Below are positions 44,854 through 53,852 of a DNA stretch of 64,000 nucleotides, piece after piece. The number at the start of each line of letters is the position of its first letter. Position 1 is the stretch's first letter. The notes under the pieces were generated by a model. It ran no database searches and was not told the origin of the DNA. It was given only the letters and a program-made list of their open reading frames with translations. The position numbers and the translations under genes were made by a program. Origin of the DNA: Amycolatopsis tolypomycina (GTDB lineage: Bacteria > Actinomycetota > Actinomycetes > Mycobacteriales > Pseudonocardiaceae); NCBI RefSeq assembly GCF_900105945.1, contig NZ_FNSO01000004.1, positions 6,452,001 through 6,516,000 on the forward strand, given 5' to 3'.

Positions 44854-45046
44854 CGTCGTGATCGGGTGGGCAGCACCGGTGTCCGGCCGGGCATGTCACG
44901 TGATTGGGCGGGCATCACGTGTGATCAGAACGGCATCACTCGTGATTGAGCGGGCATCGGCGCGATGCCCCGGCGATCACGCGTGTCGCCCCGCCAATCA
45001 CGAGTGATGCCCCTTCAATCACGCGAGATGCCTCTCCGATCACGGG
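44854..45046. repeat. Eight-copy inverted motif array
   Basis: Eight copies of an about 20-base motif (core like CGTGATTGGGCGGGCATCA). Four lie in plus orientation (44854-44876, 44897-44918, 44917-44942, 44937-44960) and four inverted (44964-44983, 44984-45004, 45005-45025, 45026-45046), around a centre near 44962. The array can fold into one long cruciform. It lies in the tract between the lacI stop and the next gene, where no coding region is convincing. Confidence 0.8.
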
Positions 45047-45282
45047 AACCGACCCTTCGGGTATGCGAGACGACCGGGTCGGTGCGCGAGGGGCGCGCGA
45101 GCAACTAGCCGGGTCGGTGCGCAAAGCGGGCGAACGGCCGGGATCCGCGATGCCGGCGGGAAGCAGCGAGGCGACCAAGCCGCGGGTGAGGTGACCGGGT
45201 TCGCGACCGGCGACGGTAAGAAGGCAGGGCGAGCTGCCCCTGAGGCGGGGCGAGGTCCGCGAAAGGCGACGGCGGGCAGCCA

Positions 45283-45350
45283 GGCGGGTGGGTTCCAAAC
45301 GCGCGGCGGGCAGCTGGGCGGGTGGGTTCCAAACGCGCGGCGGGCAGCTG
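45283..45350. repeat. 34-bp tandem repeat, two copies
   Basis: Units 45283-45316 and 45317-45350 are identical over 34 bases, followed by a partial third (45351 on). The unit contains the GGTTCCAAACGCGCGGCGGG segment. Confidence 0.9.
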
Positions 45351-45512
45351 GGCGGGTGGGGCCGAGCGCGCGGGCGGGTGGGCGTGGGCGCGAACGAGCC
45401 GTTTCAGGCGGGCGGGGCGGGGGCATTACCGGCCACCAAGCCGGAAACCCCGGTACCCCCAACGTCCCAGTGGTGTGGACCGTTCGGCCCCACCCACGGA
45501 AACGAGGCCGTC

Positions 45513-45695
45513 ATGCTTGCCATTCTCGCCGCCGTTCTCTTCGGGCTTGCCCTGCTCATGGAGCTGGCCGGGTTCGGGCTGGGGCCCGTGATCACCACCG
45601 GGACGCTCACCACCGCCGGGTTGCTTTGTGTTGCTCTGCACCTGGCCGGGGTGGCCACCGATCGGTCGCGGTTCAGCCGGCGGCGGCGTCGCTGA
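45513..45695 (+). CDS. Small membrane protein, unknown
   Basis: 60 residues: two hydrophobic helices (MLAILAAVLFGLALLMELAG and TTAGLLCVALHLAGVATD) and a basic tail (RSRFSRRRRR) expected on the cytosolic side. ATG 45513 has GAGG upstream. The 3' end overlaps the convergent DsbA-like gene (its stop is at 45673). Similar short membrane proteins are common in actinomycetes; no function is known. Confidence 0.6.
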   Translation: MLAILAAVLFGLALLMELAGFGLGPVITTGTLTTAGLLCVALHLAGVATDRSRFSRRRRR

Positions 45696-46308
45696 CGCGC
45701 CTCAGCACCTGGGCGAACACCTCCGGCGACTGGGCTCCCGCCACGCCGAACCGCTGGTCGATCACGAAGAACGGGACACCGGACGCGCCGAGGGCGCGGG
45801 CCTGCTCGCCGTCCGCCGCCACCTCTGCTTCGTATGCGTCGGACTCGAGGACCGCTCGTGCCTCGGCTGCATCCAGTCCCGCTTCCGTGGCCAGTGTGAC
45901 CAGGGAATCGTGGTCGAACAGGGACCGCCGCTCGGTGAAGTGGGCCGCGTAGAACCGGTCGACGACCGCGTCGGCCATGCCGTGCTCGGCCGCGAGGTGG
46001 ACCAGGCGGTGGCCGTCGACCGTGTTGCCCATGTGGACGCCGTCGAGGTGGTACTCGAGGCCGTCGGCGGCCGCGCGGTGCTCCATGTCGGCTTCCATCG
46101 CGTCCGCTTCTTCCAGTGTGCGGCCGTACTTCTCGGCGAGCACCTCGCGCGTCGGCCGGGACGTGCCGCGCGGGAACGACGGGTCCAGCTGGAACGAGTG
46201 GTGCACCACCTCGACGTCGACACCCACCTCGGCGACCGCCCGCTCGAAGCGGCGTTTGCCGAGATAGCACCAGGGACAGACCAGATCGGACCAGATGTCT
46301 ACGCGCAC
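45673..46308 (-). CDS. DsbA/FrnE-like oxidoreductase
   Basis: 211 residues. The thioredoxin-like CPWC motif is in SDLVCPWCYLGKRRF, followed by the helical insertion of DsbA-type proteins and the cis-Pro region SGVPFFVIDQRFGVAGAQSP. FrnE-like proteins are cytosolic (no signal peptide here) and linked to polyketide biosynthesis or redox stress. Start ATG 46308. It is convergent with the small membrane protein gene and divergent from the QsdR-type regulator. Confidence 0.9.
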   Translation of the reverse strand: MRVDIWSDLVCPWCYLGKRRFERAVAEVGVDVEVVHHSFQLDPSFPRGTSRPTREVLAEKYGRTLEEADAMEADMEHRAAADGLEYHLDGVHMGNTVDGHRLVHLAAEHGMADAVVDRFYAAHFTERRSLFDHDSLVTLATEAGLDAAEARAVLESDAYEAEVAADGEQARALGASGVPFFVIDQRFGVAGAQSPEVFAQVLRRVSDAAAG

Positions 46309-46438
46309 GAACCCACGCTAACCGAAGGGGCGCCGCGCACTTCAAGGTAACCGGACCCCACCTGCGGACTGTGACATCCGGGGCTTCGCCCCGAGCCGGG
46401 GACTCCGCCACCCGGACCCCCGAAGCTAGGGTGAACCG

Positions 46439-47038
46439 GTGACCGTCTCGACCGACGACATCGTCCGGCACGCGGCCCGGCTGCTGATGGCCGGGACGCG
46501 CCTCGACCTCGGGCGGATGGCGGCCGAGCTCGGGATCTCGCGCACCACCTTCTTCCGCCGCGTCGGCAACCGCGACGACCTCATGGGCGCCGCGCTGCGG
46601 CTGCTGTCCGAACGGACCTGGCAGCGGGCGCTCGACGGCTGGCGCGCCCAGCACGGCGACGCCGTCCGGTCGCCGGACGGCCGCCTGCGCTGCCTGTGGG
46701 TCATGGAGGCCTACCGCCGCGAAGTCGCCGCCAGCGAAGGGATGCGCAAGCTGATCGAGGCGGAGTCGGCGATCGCCCTCCGCGTGCTGACCGACCCGCG
46801 CGGCGCCGTCCAGCCCGGACTGGTCGACGCGCACGTCGAACTCTTCCGGGCCGACGTCGGCGCGGCCGGACTGGCCCCGCTCGTGGGACTGCCGGACCTG
46901 GCCTTCGCGGTGGTGCGGCTCGGCGAGTCGTTCCTCTACTCCGACGTCCTCGCCGCCCGCTCGGTGGACCTCACCGTTGCGACGACGCTGGTCGACACCC
47001 TCGTGCGCGGCGCCCTGGAACCGGTGCGCGTGCACTGA
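46439..47038 (+). CDS. QsdR-type TetR regulator
   Basis: 199 residues. The helix-turn-helix is MAAELGISRTTFFRRVGNRD, and WVMEAYRREVAASEGMRKLI plus FLYSDVLAARSVDLTVATTL resemble the C-terminal domain of QsdR, the repressor of a lactonase operon in Rhodococcus. No lactonase gene is adjacent. GTG 46439 is the start. The DsbA-like gene is divergent; the 130-base gap between them is the likely control region. Confidence 0.8.
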   Translation: MTVSTDDIVRHAARLLMAGTRLDLGRMAAELGISRTTFFRRVGNRDDLMGAALRLLSERTWQRALDGWRAQHGDAVRSPDGRLRCLWVMEAYRREVAASEGMRKLIEAESAIALRVLTDPRGAVQPGLVDAHVELFRADVGAAGLAPLVGLPDLAFAVVRLGESFLYSDVLAARSVDLTVATTLVDTLVRGALEPVRVH

Positions 47039-47236
47039 GCGACCGCACAGTTCGTCAGACCACTCCCCCATTCGGAGGATGTGGAACATTTCGCCAAGGT
47101 GTTTCATAGGCGTCGGGACAGCGGTTACCCCGTACCCCACCCGCGGCACGTGTTCCTGTTGCCGTGCACCAGTTCTGCCGATCCGCCCGTCTGTGTCCGG
47201 GCGCGCTTTCGCCTGCCCGGGGAAAGAGAGCGATCC

Positions 47237-48166
47237 ATGTCCGCACTCACGAGCCCGCCGACGACGTCCGGCTCGCGTGAGAAAATTTCCCGCCGCCGTG
47301 GGTGGCGCGCCAAGACCGCCGGCGTCGTGCTGGCCGCTCTGGCGCTGACCACCGCGGTCGCCGCACCGGCGCCCGCCGCCGCGAACCCCTACGAGCGGGG
47401 GCCCGACCCGACCACGGCCAGCATCGAAGCCTCGCGCGGCTCGTTCGCGACGAGCACCGTGACCGTGTCGCGGCTGGCCGTCTCCGGCTTCGGCGGCGGC
47501 ACGATCTACTACCCGACGACCACGACCGCCGGCACGTTCGGCGCGATCTCGATCGCGCCCGGCTTCACCGCCACCCAGTCGAGCATGGCCTGGCTGGGCC
47601 CGCGCCTGGCCTCGCAGGGCTTCGTGGTGTTCACCATCGACACGATCACCACCTCCGACCAGCCCGACAGCCGCGGCCGGCAACTGCTGGCTTCGCTGGA
47701 CTACCTGACGCAGCAAAGCAGTGTCCGCTCGCGCATCGACAGCAGCAGGCTCGGCGTCGTCGGGCACTCCATGGGTGGTGGCGGCACGCTCGAAGCGGCC
47801 CGCTCCCGGCCGTCGCTGCAGGCCGCGGTGCCCCTGACCGGCTGGAACCTGACGAAGAACTGGTCGACGCTGCGGGTGCCGACGCTGGTTGTCGGGGCGC
47901 AGTCGGACACCATCGCGCCGGTGGCTTCGCACTCGATCCCGTTCTATACGAGCCTCCCGTCCACACTGGACCGTGCGTACCTCGAACTGCGCGGCGCCAG
48001 CCACTTCGCGCCGAACACCTCCAACACGACGATCGCGAAGTACACGCTGTCCTGGCTCAAGCGCTTCATCGACAACGACACGCGGTACGAGCAGTTCCTC
48101 TGCCCCATCCCGAGCAGCAGCCTGTCCATTTCGGACTACCGCGGCAACTGCCCGCACAACGGCTAG
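47237..48166 (+). CDS. Secreted cutinase / polyester hydrolase (PETase-like family)
   Basis: 309 residues. A Tat-like basic start ([17 protein letters not shown]) and hydrophobic segment lead to cleavage near AAA-NPY. The mature enzyme follows Thermobifida cutinases closely: [31 protein letters not shown], oxyanion APGFTATQ, Ser178 in [10 protein letters not shown], Asp224 in [11 protein letters not shown], His256 in GASHFAPN. Cys289 and Cys305 form the usual C-terminal disulfide (FLCP and GNCP). The GHSMGG form and Phe after His are the thermophilic-cutinase type, not IsPETase. It should cleave cutin and polyesters outside the cell. ATG 47237; GGAAAGAG upstream. The acidic residue of the Thermobifida calcium site is Arg252 here, from memory of the alignment. 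Confidence 0.92.
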   Translation: MSALTSPPTTSGSREKISRRRGWRAKTAGVVLAALALTTAVAAPAPAAANPYERGPDPTTASIEASRGSFATSTVTVSRLAVSGFGGGTIYYPTTTTAGTFGAISIAPGFTATQSSMAWLGPRLASQGFVVFTIDTITTSDQPDSRGRQLLASLDYLTQQSSVRSRIDSSRLGVVGHSMGGGGTLEAARSRPSLQAAVPLTGWNLTKNWSTLRVPTLVVGAQSDTIAPVASHSIPFYTSLPSTLDRAYLELRGASHFAPNTSNTTIAKYTLSWLKRFIDNDTRYEQFLCPIPSSSLSISDYRGNCPHNG

Positions 48167-49137
48167 GCACCGGGCACGCCGAGGGTCACGACGATCTTGC
48201 CCTTGGCGTGCCCGGTTTCCGAGTACGCGAACGCGGCACGCAGGTCGTCGAACGGGTAGCTCCGGTCGACGATCGGCGTGACCGCGCCGCGCTCCACGAA
48301 AGCCGCCAGCTCGCGGAGGACCGCTGCCTTGTCCGGGCAGGCCACGGCGTCCGCGAGCACGACCCGCCGGCGTGCTATCCACCCGGACACCAGGGCCGCG
48401 AAGACGTGGCCCGCGGGCTGGATCCACCGCCCTGCCGGGCCGCCGACGGCGACGAAAGTCCCGTCCCGTGCGAGCACCCGACGGCAGGCGAACACCGACC
48501 TGCTGCCGGCGACGTCCAGCACGACGTCGTAGCGGTGGCCGCTGCGGGTGAAGTCCTCCGTGCGGTAGTCGAAAACCCGCTCCGCGCCGAGCGAGCGCAC
48601 CAAGGAGGTGTTGGTGCTCACCGCGTCGACCTCGGCGCCGAGCGCCCGAGCCAGCTGGACGGCGAACGTGCCGACTCCGCCGGAAGCGCCGTTGACCAGC
48701 ACCCGCTGCCCGGCTTCGACACCCCGCAGGGCCAGCAGCGCCGTGACGGCCGCCATCGGCATCGCCGCCGCCTGCTCGTGGGTGAGGTTCGACGGCATCG
48801 GCGCGAGCAGCTCCTCGCGCACGCGGACGTACTCGGCGTGCGCGCCCCGCGGCAGCAGCGCGTAGACGTCTTCGCCGGGCGAGAACCGGGCGCCGGCCGT
48901 CACGACGCGGCCCGCCAGGTCGCACCCGAGGACGCCCACCGGTGGACGGCGGCCGAAGCCGCCGGGCATCAGGCGGGCCACGTAGGGCTCGCCTCTCAGG
49001 AAGTGCCAGTCGTACGGGTTGACCGATGTGGCGTGCACCCGCACCAGCACCTCACCCGCCGCCGGCACGGGATCCGGGACATCTTCCCAGGTCAAGCCCT
49101 CCGCCGACCCATACGCACGCTGAACCAGAGCCTTCAT
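48163..49137 (-). CDS. NAD(P)-dependent quinone oxidoreductase (MDR family)
   Basis: 324 residues. GroES-like start [40 protein letters not shown], then [20 protein letters not shown], and the cofactor loop [20 protein letters not shown]. Zinc ligands are absent, so it is a quinone-reductase-type medium-chain dehydrogenase. It ends [13 protein letters not shown] 49137 has GGGAG upstream. The gene shares a 4-base overlap with the convergent cutinase stop. Divergent TetR gene with palindromic boxes in between suggests it is the repressor target. Confidence 0.9.
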   Translation of the reverse strand: MKALVQRAYGSAEGLTWEDVPDPVPAAGEVLVRVHATSVNPYDWHFLRGEPYVARLMPGGFGRRPPVGVLGCDLAGRVVTAGARFSPGEDVYALLPRGAHAEYVRVREELLAPMPSNLTHEQAAAMPMAAVTALLALRGVEAGQRVLVNGASGGVGTFAVQLARALGAEVDAVSTNTSLVRSLGAERVFDYRTEDFTRSGHRYDVVLDVAGSRSVFACRRVLARDGTFVAVGGPAGRWIQPAGHVFAALVSGWIARRRVVLADAVACPDKAAVLRELAAFVERGAVTPIVDRSYPFDDLRAAFAYSETGHAKGKIVVTLGVPGA

Positions 49138-49146
49138 CACCACTCC

Positions 49147-49193
49147 CTTACGTTGTAAGTCGTACGTCGTAAGGTACGCCGTACACCGTAAGA
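49147..49193. promoter_or_regulatory. Operator cluster between oxidoreductase and TetR
   Basis: CTTACGTTGTAAG (49147-49159) is a palindrome, and GTACGTCGTAAG and CACCGTAAG variants follow at intervals up to 49193. This resembles a TetR-type operator cluster over the oxidoreductase promoter. A -10 box TACGAT (49216-49221) lies eight bases before the TetR GTG. Confidence 0.6.
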
Positions 49194-49228
49194 ACGTCAA
49201 CGCCGCCTTACCTTGTACGATCTTGTGG

Positions 49229-49882
49229 GTGACAACCGACGCGCGGATGCCCCTGAGCCGCGAGCGCGTCCTGCGCGCGGCCGTCGACCTCGCGGACGAA
49301 CACGGGTTACGAGCGCTGACCATGCGCCGGCTCGCCGAAGAGCTCGGCGCCGAGGCGATGTCGCTCTACTACCACGTCGCCAAGAAAGAGGACGTGCTCG
49401 ACGGCATCGTCGACGTCGTGGCCGGCGAGATCAACGAGGCCGTCGCCCGCGTCGAGCCGTTGCCGGACTGGAAGGCGTCGGTGCGGCTGCGGATCCTGGC
49501 GGCGCGGCAGGTGTTCCTCCGGCACCGCTGGGCGCCGGCCCTGTTCGAGACGCGGTCGTCGACGAGCGCCGAGGTCCTGCGCTACTACGACACCCTGGTC
49601 GGCCTGCTGCGCGACGGCGGGTTCTCCTACGACCTGGTGCACCACGCGCTGCACGCGCTCGGCAGCCGCGCGCTCGGGTTCAGCCAGGAGCCGTTCGACC
49701 CGAGCGCCGGCGAGCCTGCCGTGGGGCCGGTGGACCTGTCCTGGCAGCTGCCGAACCTGGCCGGGATGCTGAGCGAGATCGCCCACGACGACCCGGATTC
49801 GACCCTGGGCTGGTGCGACGACCAGGCCGAGTTCGAGTTCGGCCTCGACCTCATCCTCGACGGCCTCGACCGGCTGCGGTAG
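49229..49882 (+). CDS. TetR-family regulator (tetracycline-repressor C-terminal type)
   Basis: 217 residues. The helix-turn-helix is AAVDLADEHGLRALTMRRLA with EELGAEAMSLYYHVAKKEDV, as in TetR class proteins; the C-terminal domain is helical and ends EFEFGLDLILDGLDRLR. I choose GTG 49229 because the -10 TACGAT puts the transcription start on this codon (leaderless); an in-frame TTG at 49223 and ATG at 49247 are alternatives. It probably represses itself and the divergent quinone oxidoreductase through the boxes at 49147-49193. Ligand unknown. Confidence 0.85.
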   Translation: MTTDARMPLSRERVLRAAVDLADEHGLRALTMRRLAEELGAEAMSLYYHVAKKEDVLDGIVDVVAGEINEAVARVEPLPDWKASVRLRILAARQVFLRHRWAPALFETRSSTSAEVLRYYDTLVGLLRDGGFSYDLVHHALHALGSRALGFSQEPFDPSAGEPAVGPVDLSWQLPNLAGMLSEIAHDDPDSTLGWCDDQAEFEFGLDLILDGLDRLR

Positions 49883-49927
49883 TCCACCAGGTGGGACTCC
49901 CCCGGGCACGGGGGCAAAATCGGAACC

Positions 49928-50920
49928 GTGTCACGACCACTGCGGAAGCTCGGCTTCCTCACCATCGGCCTGTTCGACGCGGCCGACCCGCGCCGGGGCC
50001 ACGAATCGACGCTGGAGATCATCGAGCTGGGTGAACGGCTCGGGTTCGACAGCGCCTGGGTGCGCCACCGGCACCTCCAGTACGGCATCTCCTCGCCGGT
50101 CGCGGTGCTGGCCGCCGCGTCGCAGCGGACGAGCCGGATCGACCTCGGCACCGCCGTGATCCCGCTCGGCTGGGAGAACCCGCTGCGGCTGGCCGAGGAC
50201 CTCGCCACCGTCGACCTGCTCTCCGGCGGGCGGCTCAACCCCGGCCTCAGCGTCGGCCCGCCGATGCGCTGGGACGACGTCAAGCACGCCCTCTACCCGG
50301 ACACCGCCGAGGCCGAGAACTTCTCCTACGACCGCGTGCAGCGGCTGCTGGACTTCGTGCGCGGCGAACCGGCCACCGGCTTCAGCGGGACGCAGGGGTT
50401 CGAGGTGTTCTCCGACCGCGTCCAGCCGCAGGCGCCGGGGCTCGGCGACCGCCTCTGGTACGGCGGCGCGAGTCTGCGCTCGGCGGAGTGGGCGGGCAAG
50501 CACCGGATGAACTTCCTGACCAGCAGCGTGGTCAAAGCCGAAGGCGAGAGCACGGACTTCGCCGAAATCCAGCTCTCGCACATCCGGACCTTCCGCGAGC
50601 ACCACCCCGCCGGCCGCATCTCCCAGGGCCTGGTCGTGATCCCCACCGACAGCGCCACGCCGGAACAGCGCGCCAAGTACGAGGCGTACGCCGAAAAACG
50701 GCTGCCCCGCACCGCGGAACCGCAGGGTCCCGCGCGGATGCTGTTCTCCCCCGACTTCGTCGGCACGTCCGCGGAGATCGCCGAGCGGTTGCACGAACAC
50801 CAGGCGTTCCGCGAGATCGACGAGGTGGCTTTCGCCCTGCCGTTCACCTTCGAGCACGAAGACTACGTGCAGATCCTCACCGACATCGCGGAACGCCTGG
50901 GCCCCCTGCTGGGACGCTAG
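49928..50920 (+). CDS. LLM-class flavin-dependent oxidoreductase
   Basis: 330 residues, luciferase-like TIM barrel: RKLGFLTIGLFDAADPRRGH, LGFDSAWVRHRHLQYGISSP, ASQRTSRIDLGTAVIPLGWE, then RLNPGLSVGPPMRWDDV. FMN- or F420-dependent monooxygenases have this pattern. Substrate unknown. GTG 49928 starts it 45 bases after the TetR stop, so they may share a transcript. The stop lies next to the convergent fasciclin gene. Confidence 0.85.
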   Translation: MSRPLRKLGFLTIGLFDAADPRRGHESTLEIIELGERLGFDSAWVRHRHLQYGISSPVAVLAAASQRTSRIDLGTAVIPLGWENPLRLAEDLATVDLLSGGRLNPGLSVGPPMRWDDVKHALYPDTAEAENFSYDRVQRLLDFVRGEPATGFSGTQGFEVFSDRVQPQAPGLGDRLWYGGASLRSAEWAGKHRMNFLTSSVVKAEGESTDFAEIQLSHIRTFREHHPAGRISQGLVVIPTDSATPEQRAKYEAYAEKRLPRTAEPQGPARMLFSPDFVGTSAEIAERLHEHQAFREIDEVAFALPFTFEHEDYVQILTDIAERLGPLLGR

Positions 50921-50921
50921 A

Positions 50922-51593
50922 TCACTTGTTCGTGCCCGGCGTCAGCACCTTGTCGATCACGAAGACCGTGGCGTTCTTGGTGGGGATGTTGCCGCACAGG
51001 ACCTTCGCGCCGTTGATCGTCATGTTCTCGCCGGAGCCCTCGATCTTCACCGGGCCACCGGCGGTGTTCAGCGTGTCGACCGAGCCCGCGGCGGTGAGAC
51101 CCGTGGCGTCGTAGCGCTTGCCGACGACGTGGTACTGCAGGATCGGCGCCAGCTCGGCGGGCTTGCCGGCGAGCTCGTTGAACTTGGCGTCGCCCAGTGC
51201 GGCGAACGCCGGGTCGGCCGGCGCGAAGACCGTGATGGCCTCCTGGCTGTTCAGCGTGTCGACCAGGTTGGTGGCCTTGACCGCGGCCACCAGCTTGGTC
51301 AGCAGCGGGTTGGTCGACGCCGCCGAGGCGACCGGCTGCGGGCCCATCGAGTCCAGCGAACCGGGCGCGGAGCCCTGCGGCAGCTGCGAACAGGCCGGGC
51401 CGAAGACGTCGGCGTTGGTGGTCACGCCGTTGCCGGCACCGGCCGCCATGGTGGACGACGTCGCGGGCGCCGGCGGGGTCATCGAGCTGCTGCTGGAGCC
51501 ACCCGACGAAGCGGTGTCGCTCCCGCTGCACGCGGTCAGCGAAAGGGCGGCGACGGCGGCGACGCCGATTCCGGCGACACGGAGCTTGGTCAC
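50922..51593 (-). CDS. Fasciclin-domain lipoprotein (MPT70/MPT83-like)
   Basis: 223 residues. A lipobox LTACSGS follows the signal segment RVAGIGVAAVAALS, so it is lipid-anchored. After a Ser/Thr-rich linker the FAS1 domain shows NPLLTKLVAAVKATNLVDTL, TVFAPADPAFAALG, LQYHVVGKRYDAT and VFVIDKVLTPG. Mycobacterial homologues MPT70/MPT83 are controlled by SigK, which is encoded a short way upstream. GTG 51593 is chosen: GGGAG lies eight bases upstream. It is probably a surface adhesin or redox-linked partner of the neighbouring oxidoreductase. Confidence 0.88.
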   Translation of the reverse strand: MTKLRVAGIGVAAVAALSLTACSGSDTASSGGSSSSSMTPPAPATSSTMAAGAGNGVTTNADVFGPACSQLPQGSAPGSLDSMGPQPVASAASTNPLLTKLVAAVKATNLVDTLNSQEAITVFAPADPAFAALGDAKFNELAGKPAELAPILQYHVVGKRYDATGLTAAGSVDTLNTAGGPVKIEGSGENMTINGAKVLCGNIPTKNATVFVIDKVLTPGTNK

Positions 51594-51685
51594 GAAAATC
51601 ACTCCCATAAACGGCTGAGAACTGCTTCTTGCCCTGGATTCGGAACTGCAGGGAAACCGGATTGCCCCCATTCGGGTGATCCGGG

Positions 51686-53179
51686 TCACCGAGCCGTGAA
51701 GGCGATGCTGTGCCACCCGGTCGCGCCGTCCGGAACGGTTCCGGCGCGCGTTTCCGTCTGCGTGTACCCTCTTTTGTCGGTCGCCCGGCAGACGACCTGG
51801 TGACCACCGGGGGCGACGTCGAACTCGAGCCACCACATGCGCCAGGTTTCGACGTTGACTTCCGCCGACAGCATGGCTTCCCGCCACGGTCCGTTGTCCA
51901 TGCGCAGCTCGACCTTGGCGATCCCGGTGTGCTGCGCCCAGGCGATCCCGGTGACCCGCACCTTCCCCGAAGAAACGGTTTCAAACCCCTTCGGCGTATC
52001 GATGCGCGATTGTGTCTTGATCGGCGCTTCCCGACCCCACCCGCGTTTCAGCCAATACGCCTGCCGCGCGGCCCAGGTCGTGACTTCGAGGTCGGTCACC
52101 CATTTCGTGGCGGACACGTACCCGTACAGGCCGGGAATGACCAGCCGGGCCGGAAAACCGTGCTCGATCGGCAGCGGCTCGCCGTTCATGCCGATGGCGA
52201 GCATGGCCCCGCGCGAAGAGTCCATTACCGCCGCGATCGGGCTGCCCGACGTCCAACCGTCCACACTGGACGAGAAGAGCTGTTCCGCGCCGGGCCGCAC
52301 CCCGGCCTCGTCGAGCAGGTCGGCCAGGTCGACGCCGACGAAGTTCGCGGTGGAGACGTAGGTGCCGCCGACTTCGTTGGACACGCAGGTCATCGTGATC
52401 GTGCGTTCCACCAGCGGCCGGTTCCGGATGTCGGCGTAGCGGTACCGGATCTCGCGGTCGACCAGCCCGTGCAGCCGCAGGCTCCAGTCCTCGGCCCGCA
52501 CCTGCGGCACGGTCAAGGCGGTGTCCACGCGGTAGAAGCGGTCGTTGCGGGTCAGGAACGGCGGCGTGCCCAGCTTCGCGAAGTCGGCGTCGGCCGGGAT
52601 CATCGGCGCGGTCCGCGCCGGCACGAGCCGCCCGACCGCCTCGCGCGACGACGCCGCGTCCCGGCGGCCGGCGAGCAGCTGCCCGCCGAGCCCGGCGAGC
52701 CCGGCTCCCGCGGCGACCCCGGCCAGCAGCACCGTCCGGCGCGAGGTGTCCGGGGCGACGTCGAGCCGGTGCAGGAAGGCGAACGTCCCGGCCCCGGTGA
52801 CCAGGCTCGCCAGCGGGGCGAGCAGCGCGACCGCGTCGAGGTCCGGCCGCGCATACACCGCGGCGAGGCCGACGAGCCCGAAGCCGGTGATCACCACCAG
52901 CCCCGGCACCGGCGTGCGCCGGGACAGCAGGCCCGCCACCGCCGCCACGACCACCATGACCACGGCCATCCCGGACAGCAGCACGAGCTTGTCGTACGTG
53001 CCGAACGTGCGGACCGCGAAGTCCTTGAGCCACACCGGAGTCAGGTCGATGGCACCGTTGCCGACCGCCAGGTACGGCGACGCGTTGACGCCGACGAACC
53101 CGGCGACCAGGTGCCCCGCCGCCAGGGCCGCGGCGAGCGCCAGGACGCCGATCAGGGCCGCCCGCCACCGGCTAAGCAA
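51686..53179 (-). CDS. Membrane-anchored molybdopterin-dependent oxidoreductase
   Basis: 497 residues. Four to five N-terminal membrane segments (ALIGVLALAAALAAGHLVAG, LSGMAVVMVVVAAVAGLLS, VVITGFGLVGLAAVY and later) lead to a twin-arginine-free sulfite-oxidase-type domain. The Mo-ligand Cys is in TITMTCVSNEVGGTYVSTAN; SPIAAVMDSS and RLVIPGLYGYVSATKWVTDL are family features. The end is a C-terminal Ig-like dimer domain. TTG 53179 with AGGA six bases upstream overlaps the rskA stop and gives a natural N-terminus; GTG 53224 is an alternative. The mycobacterial SigK locus has a related arrangement with fasciclin proteins. Confidence 0.83.
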   Translation of the reverse strand: MLSRWRAALIGVLALAAALAAGHLVAGFVGVNASPYLAVGNGAIDLTPVWLKDFAVRTFGTYDKLVLLSGMAVVMVVVAAVAGLLSRRTPVPGLVVITGFGLVGLAAVYARPDLDAVALLAPLASLVTGAGTFAFLHRLDVAPDTSRRTVLLAGVAAGAGLAGLGGQLLAGRRDAASSREAVGRLVPARTAPMIPADADFAKLGTPPFLTRNDRFYRVDTALTVPQVRAEDWSLRLHGLVDREIRYRYADIRNRPLVERTITMTCVSNEVGGTYVSTANFVGVDLADLLDEAGVRPGAEQLFSSSVDGWTSGSPIAAVMDSSRGAMLAIGMNGEPLPIEHGFPARLVIPGLYGYVSATKWVTDLEVTTWAARQAYWLKRGWGREAPIKTQSRIDTPKGFETVSSGKVRVTGIAWAQHTGIAKVELRMDNGPWREAMLSAEVNVETWRMWWLEFDVAPGGHQVVCRATDKRGYTQTETRAGTVPDGATGWHSIAFTAR

Positions 53180-53852
53180 GGGAGATCCTGGTGACGGCGG
53201 GGGTCGTCGGGCCGGGCGAACCACCGGCCGGCTCGACGGTGATCCCGATCCGGTCGACGTCCGGCGGGAGGTCGGCCACCAGCATCCGCTGCGACGGCTC
53301 GGCCGTCATCAGCCCGGCCGACCGCGCGCCACCGGGGCCGATCAGCCACACCTGGTAGACGTGGCCGGCGTCGAGCGCGGGCAGGTCCGACGCGAGCAGC
53401 ACGGCCTGGTGCCGGCTGCGCGAGACGACGAGCGTGGCGTGGCCCTGGCCGGTCCCCTCGATCGCGGCCGCGTCCGGCGCGCCCAGCACCGGGTCGACGG
53501 GCGCCGGCGTCCTGGCGACGCCGAGGACGACCGCCACCACGGCCGCGGCGGCCGCCCCGAACAGCGACACGCGCAGCTGCCACGTCTTGGCGCGGCTCAG
53601 CCGGCGGGTCACCGGCACCTTCGGCGGCAGCTGGCGGGTGCGGGCGACGTCGGCGAGCACCAGCGGCTTCAGCGACGGCGGCGGGTCCACCGCGGCGGCC
53701 ACGGCCAGCCGCGCGCCGGTCGCCCGCAGCTCCGCGACCTCCTGGCGGCAGGCCGCGCAGCGGCCGAGGTGCCGTTCGAACTCGGCGCGGTCCACATCGG
53801 ACACCGCGTCCAGTGCGTAGGCCCCGGTCAGCGTGTGCAGCTCGGCGGTCAT
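53172..53852 (-). CDS. rskA: Anti-sigma factor RskA
   Basis: 226 residues. The zinc anti-sigma motif HxxxCxxC is H28-C32-C35 in FERHLGRCAACRQE, one membrane helix is near 95-113, and the extracytoplasmic domain (ATLVVSRSRHQAVLLASDLP, GHVYQVWLIGPGGARSAGLM) is the anti-sigma-K domain. It holds SigK at the membrane until proteolysis releases it. The ATG overlaps the sigK stop (ATGA). Gene order sigK-rskA matches mycobacteria. Confidence 0.9.
   Translation of the reverse strand: MTAELHTLTGAYALDAVSDVDRAEFERHLGRCAACRQEVAELRATGARLAVAAAVDPPPSLKPLVLADVARTRQLPPKVPVTRRLSRAKTWQLRVSLFGAAAAAVVAVVLGVARTPAPVDPVLGAPDAAAIEGTGQGHATLVVSRSRHQAVLLASDLPALDAGHVYQVWLIGPGGARSAGLMTAEPSQRMLVADLPPDVDRIGITVEPAGGSPGPTTPAVTRISLA

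Larger units (their letters stand above)
44787..45512. other. Non-coding tract with repeats
   Basis: About 725 bases between the lacI stop and the small membrane protein gene, strongly G/C- and repeat-rich. It holds the eight-copy inverted array and the 34-bp tandem repeat. No gene with family support was found; overlapping ORFs there follow the repeats. Confidence 0.7.

Noticed and set aside
45404..48925. Long minus-strand ORF (1173 codons) across several real genes
   Set aside because: It crosses the DsbA-like, regulator and cutinase genes and has no domain; open only because of GC bias.
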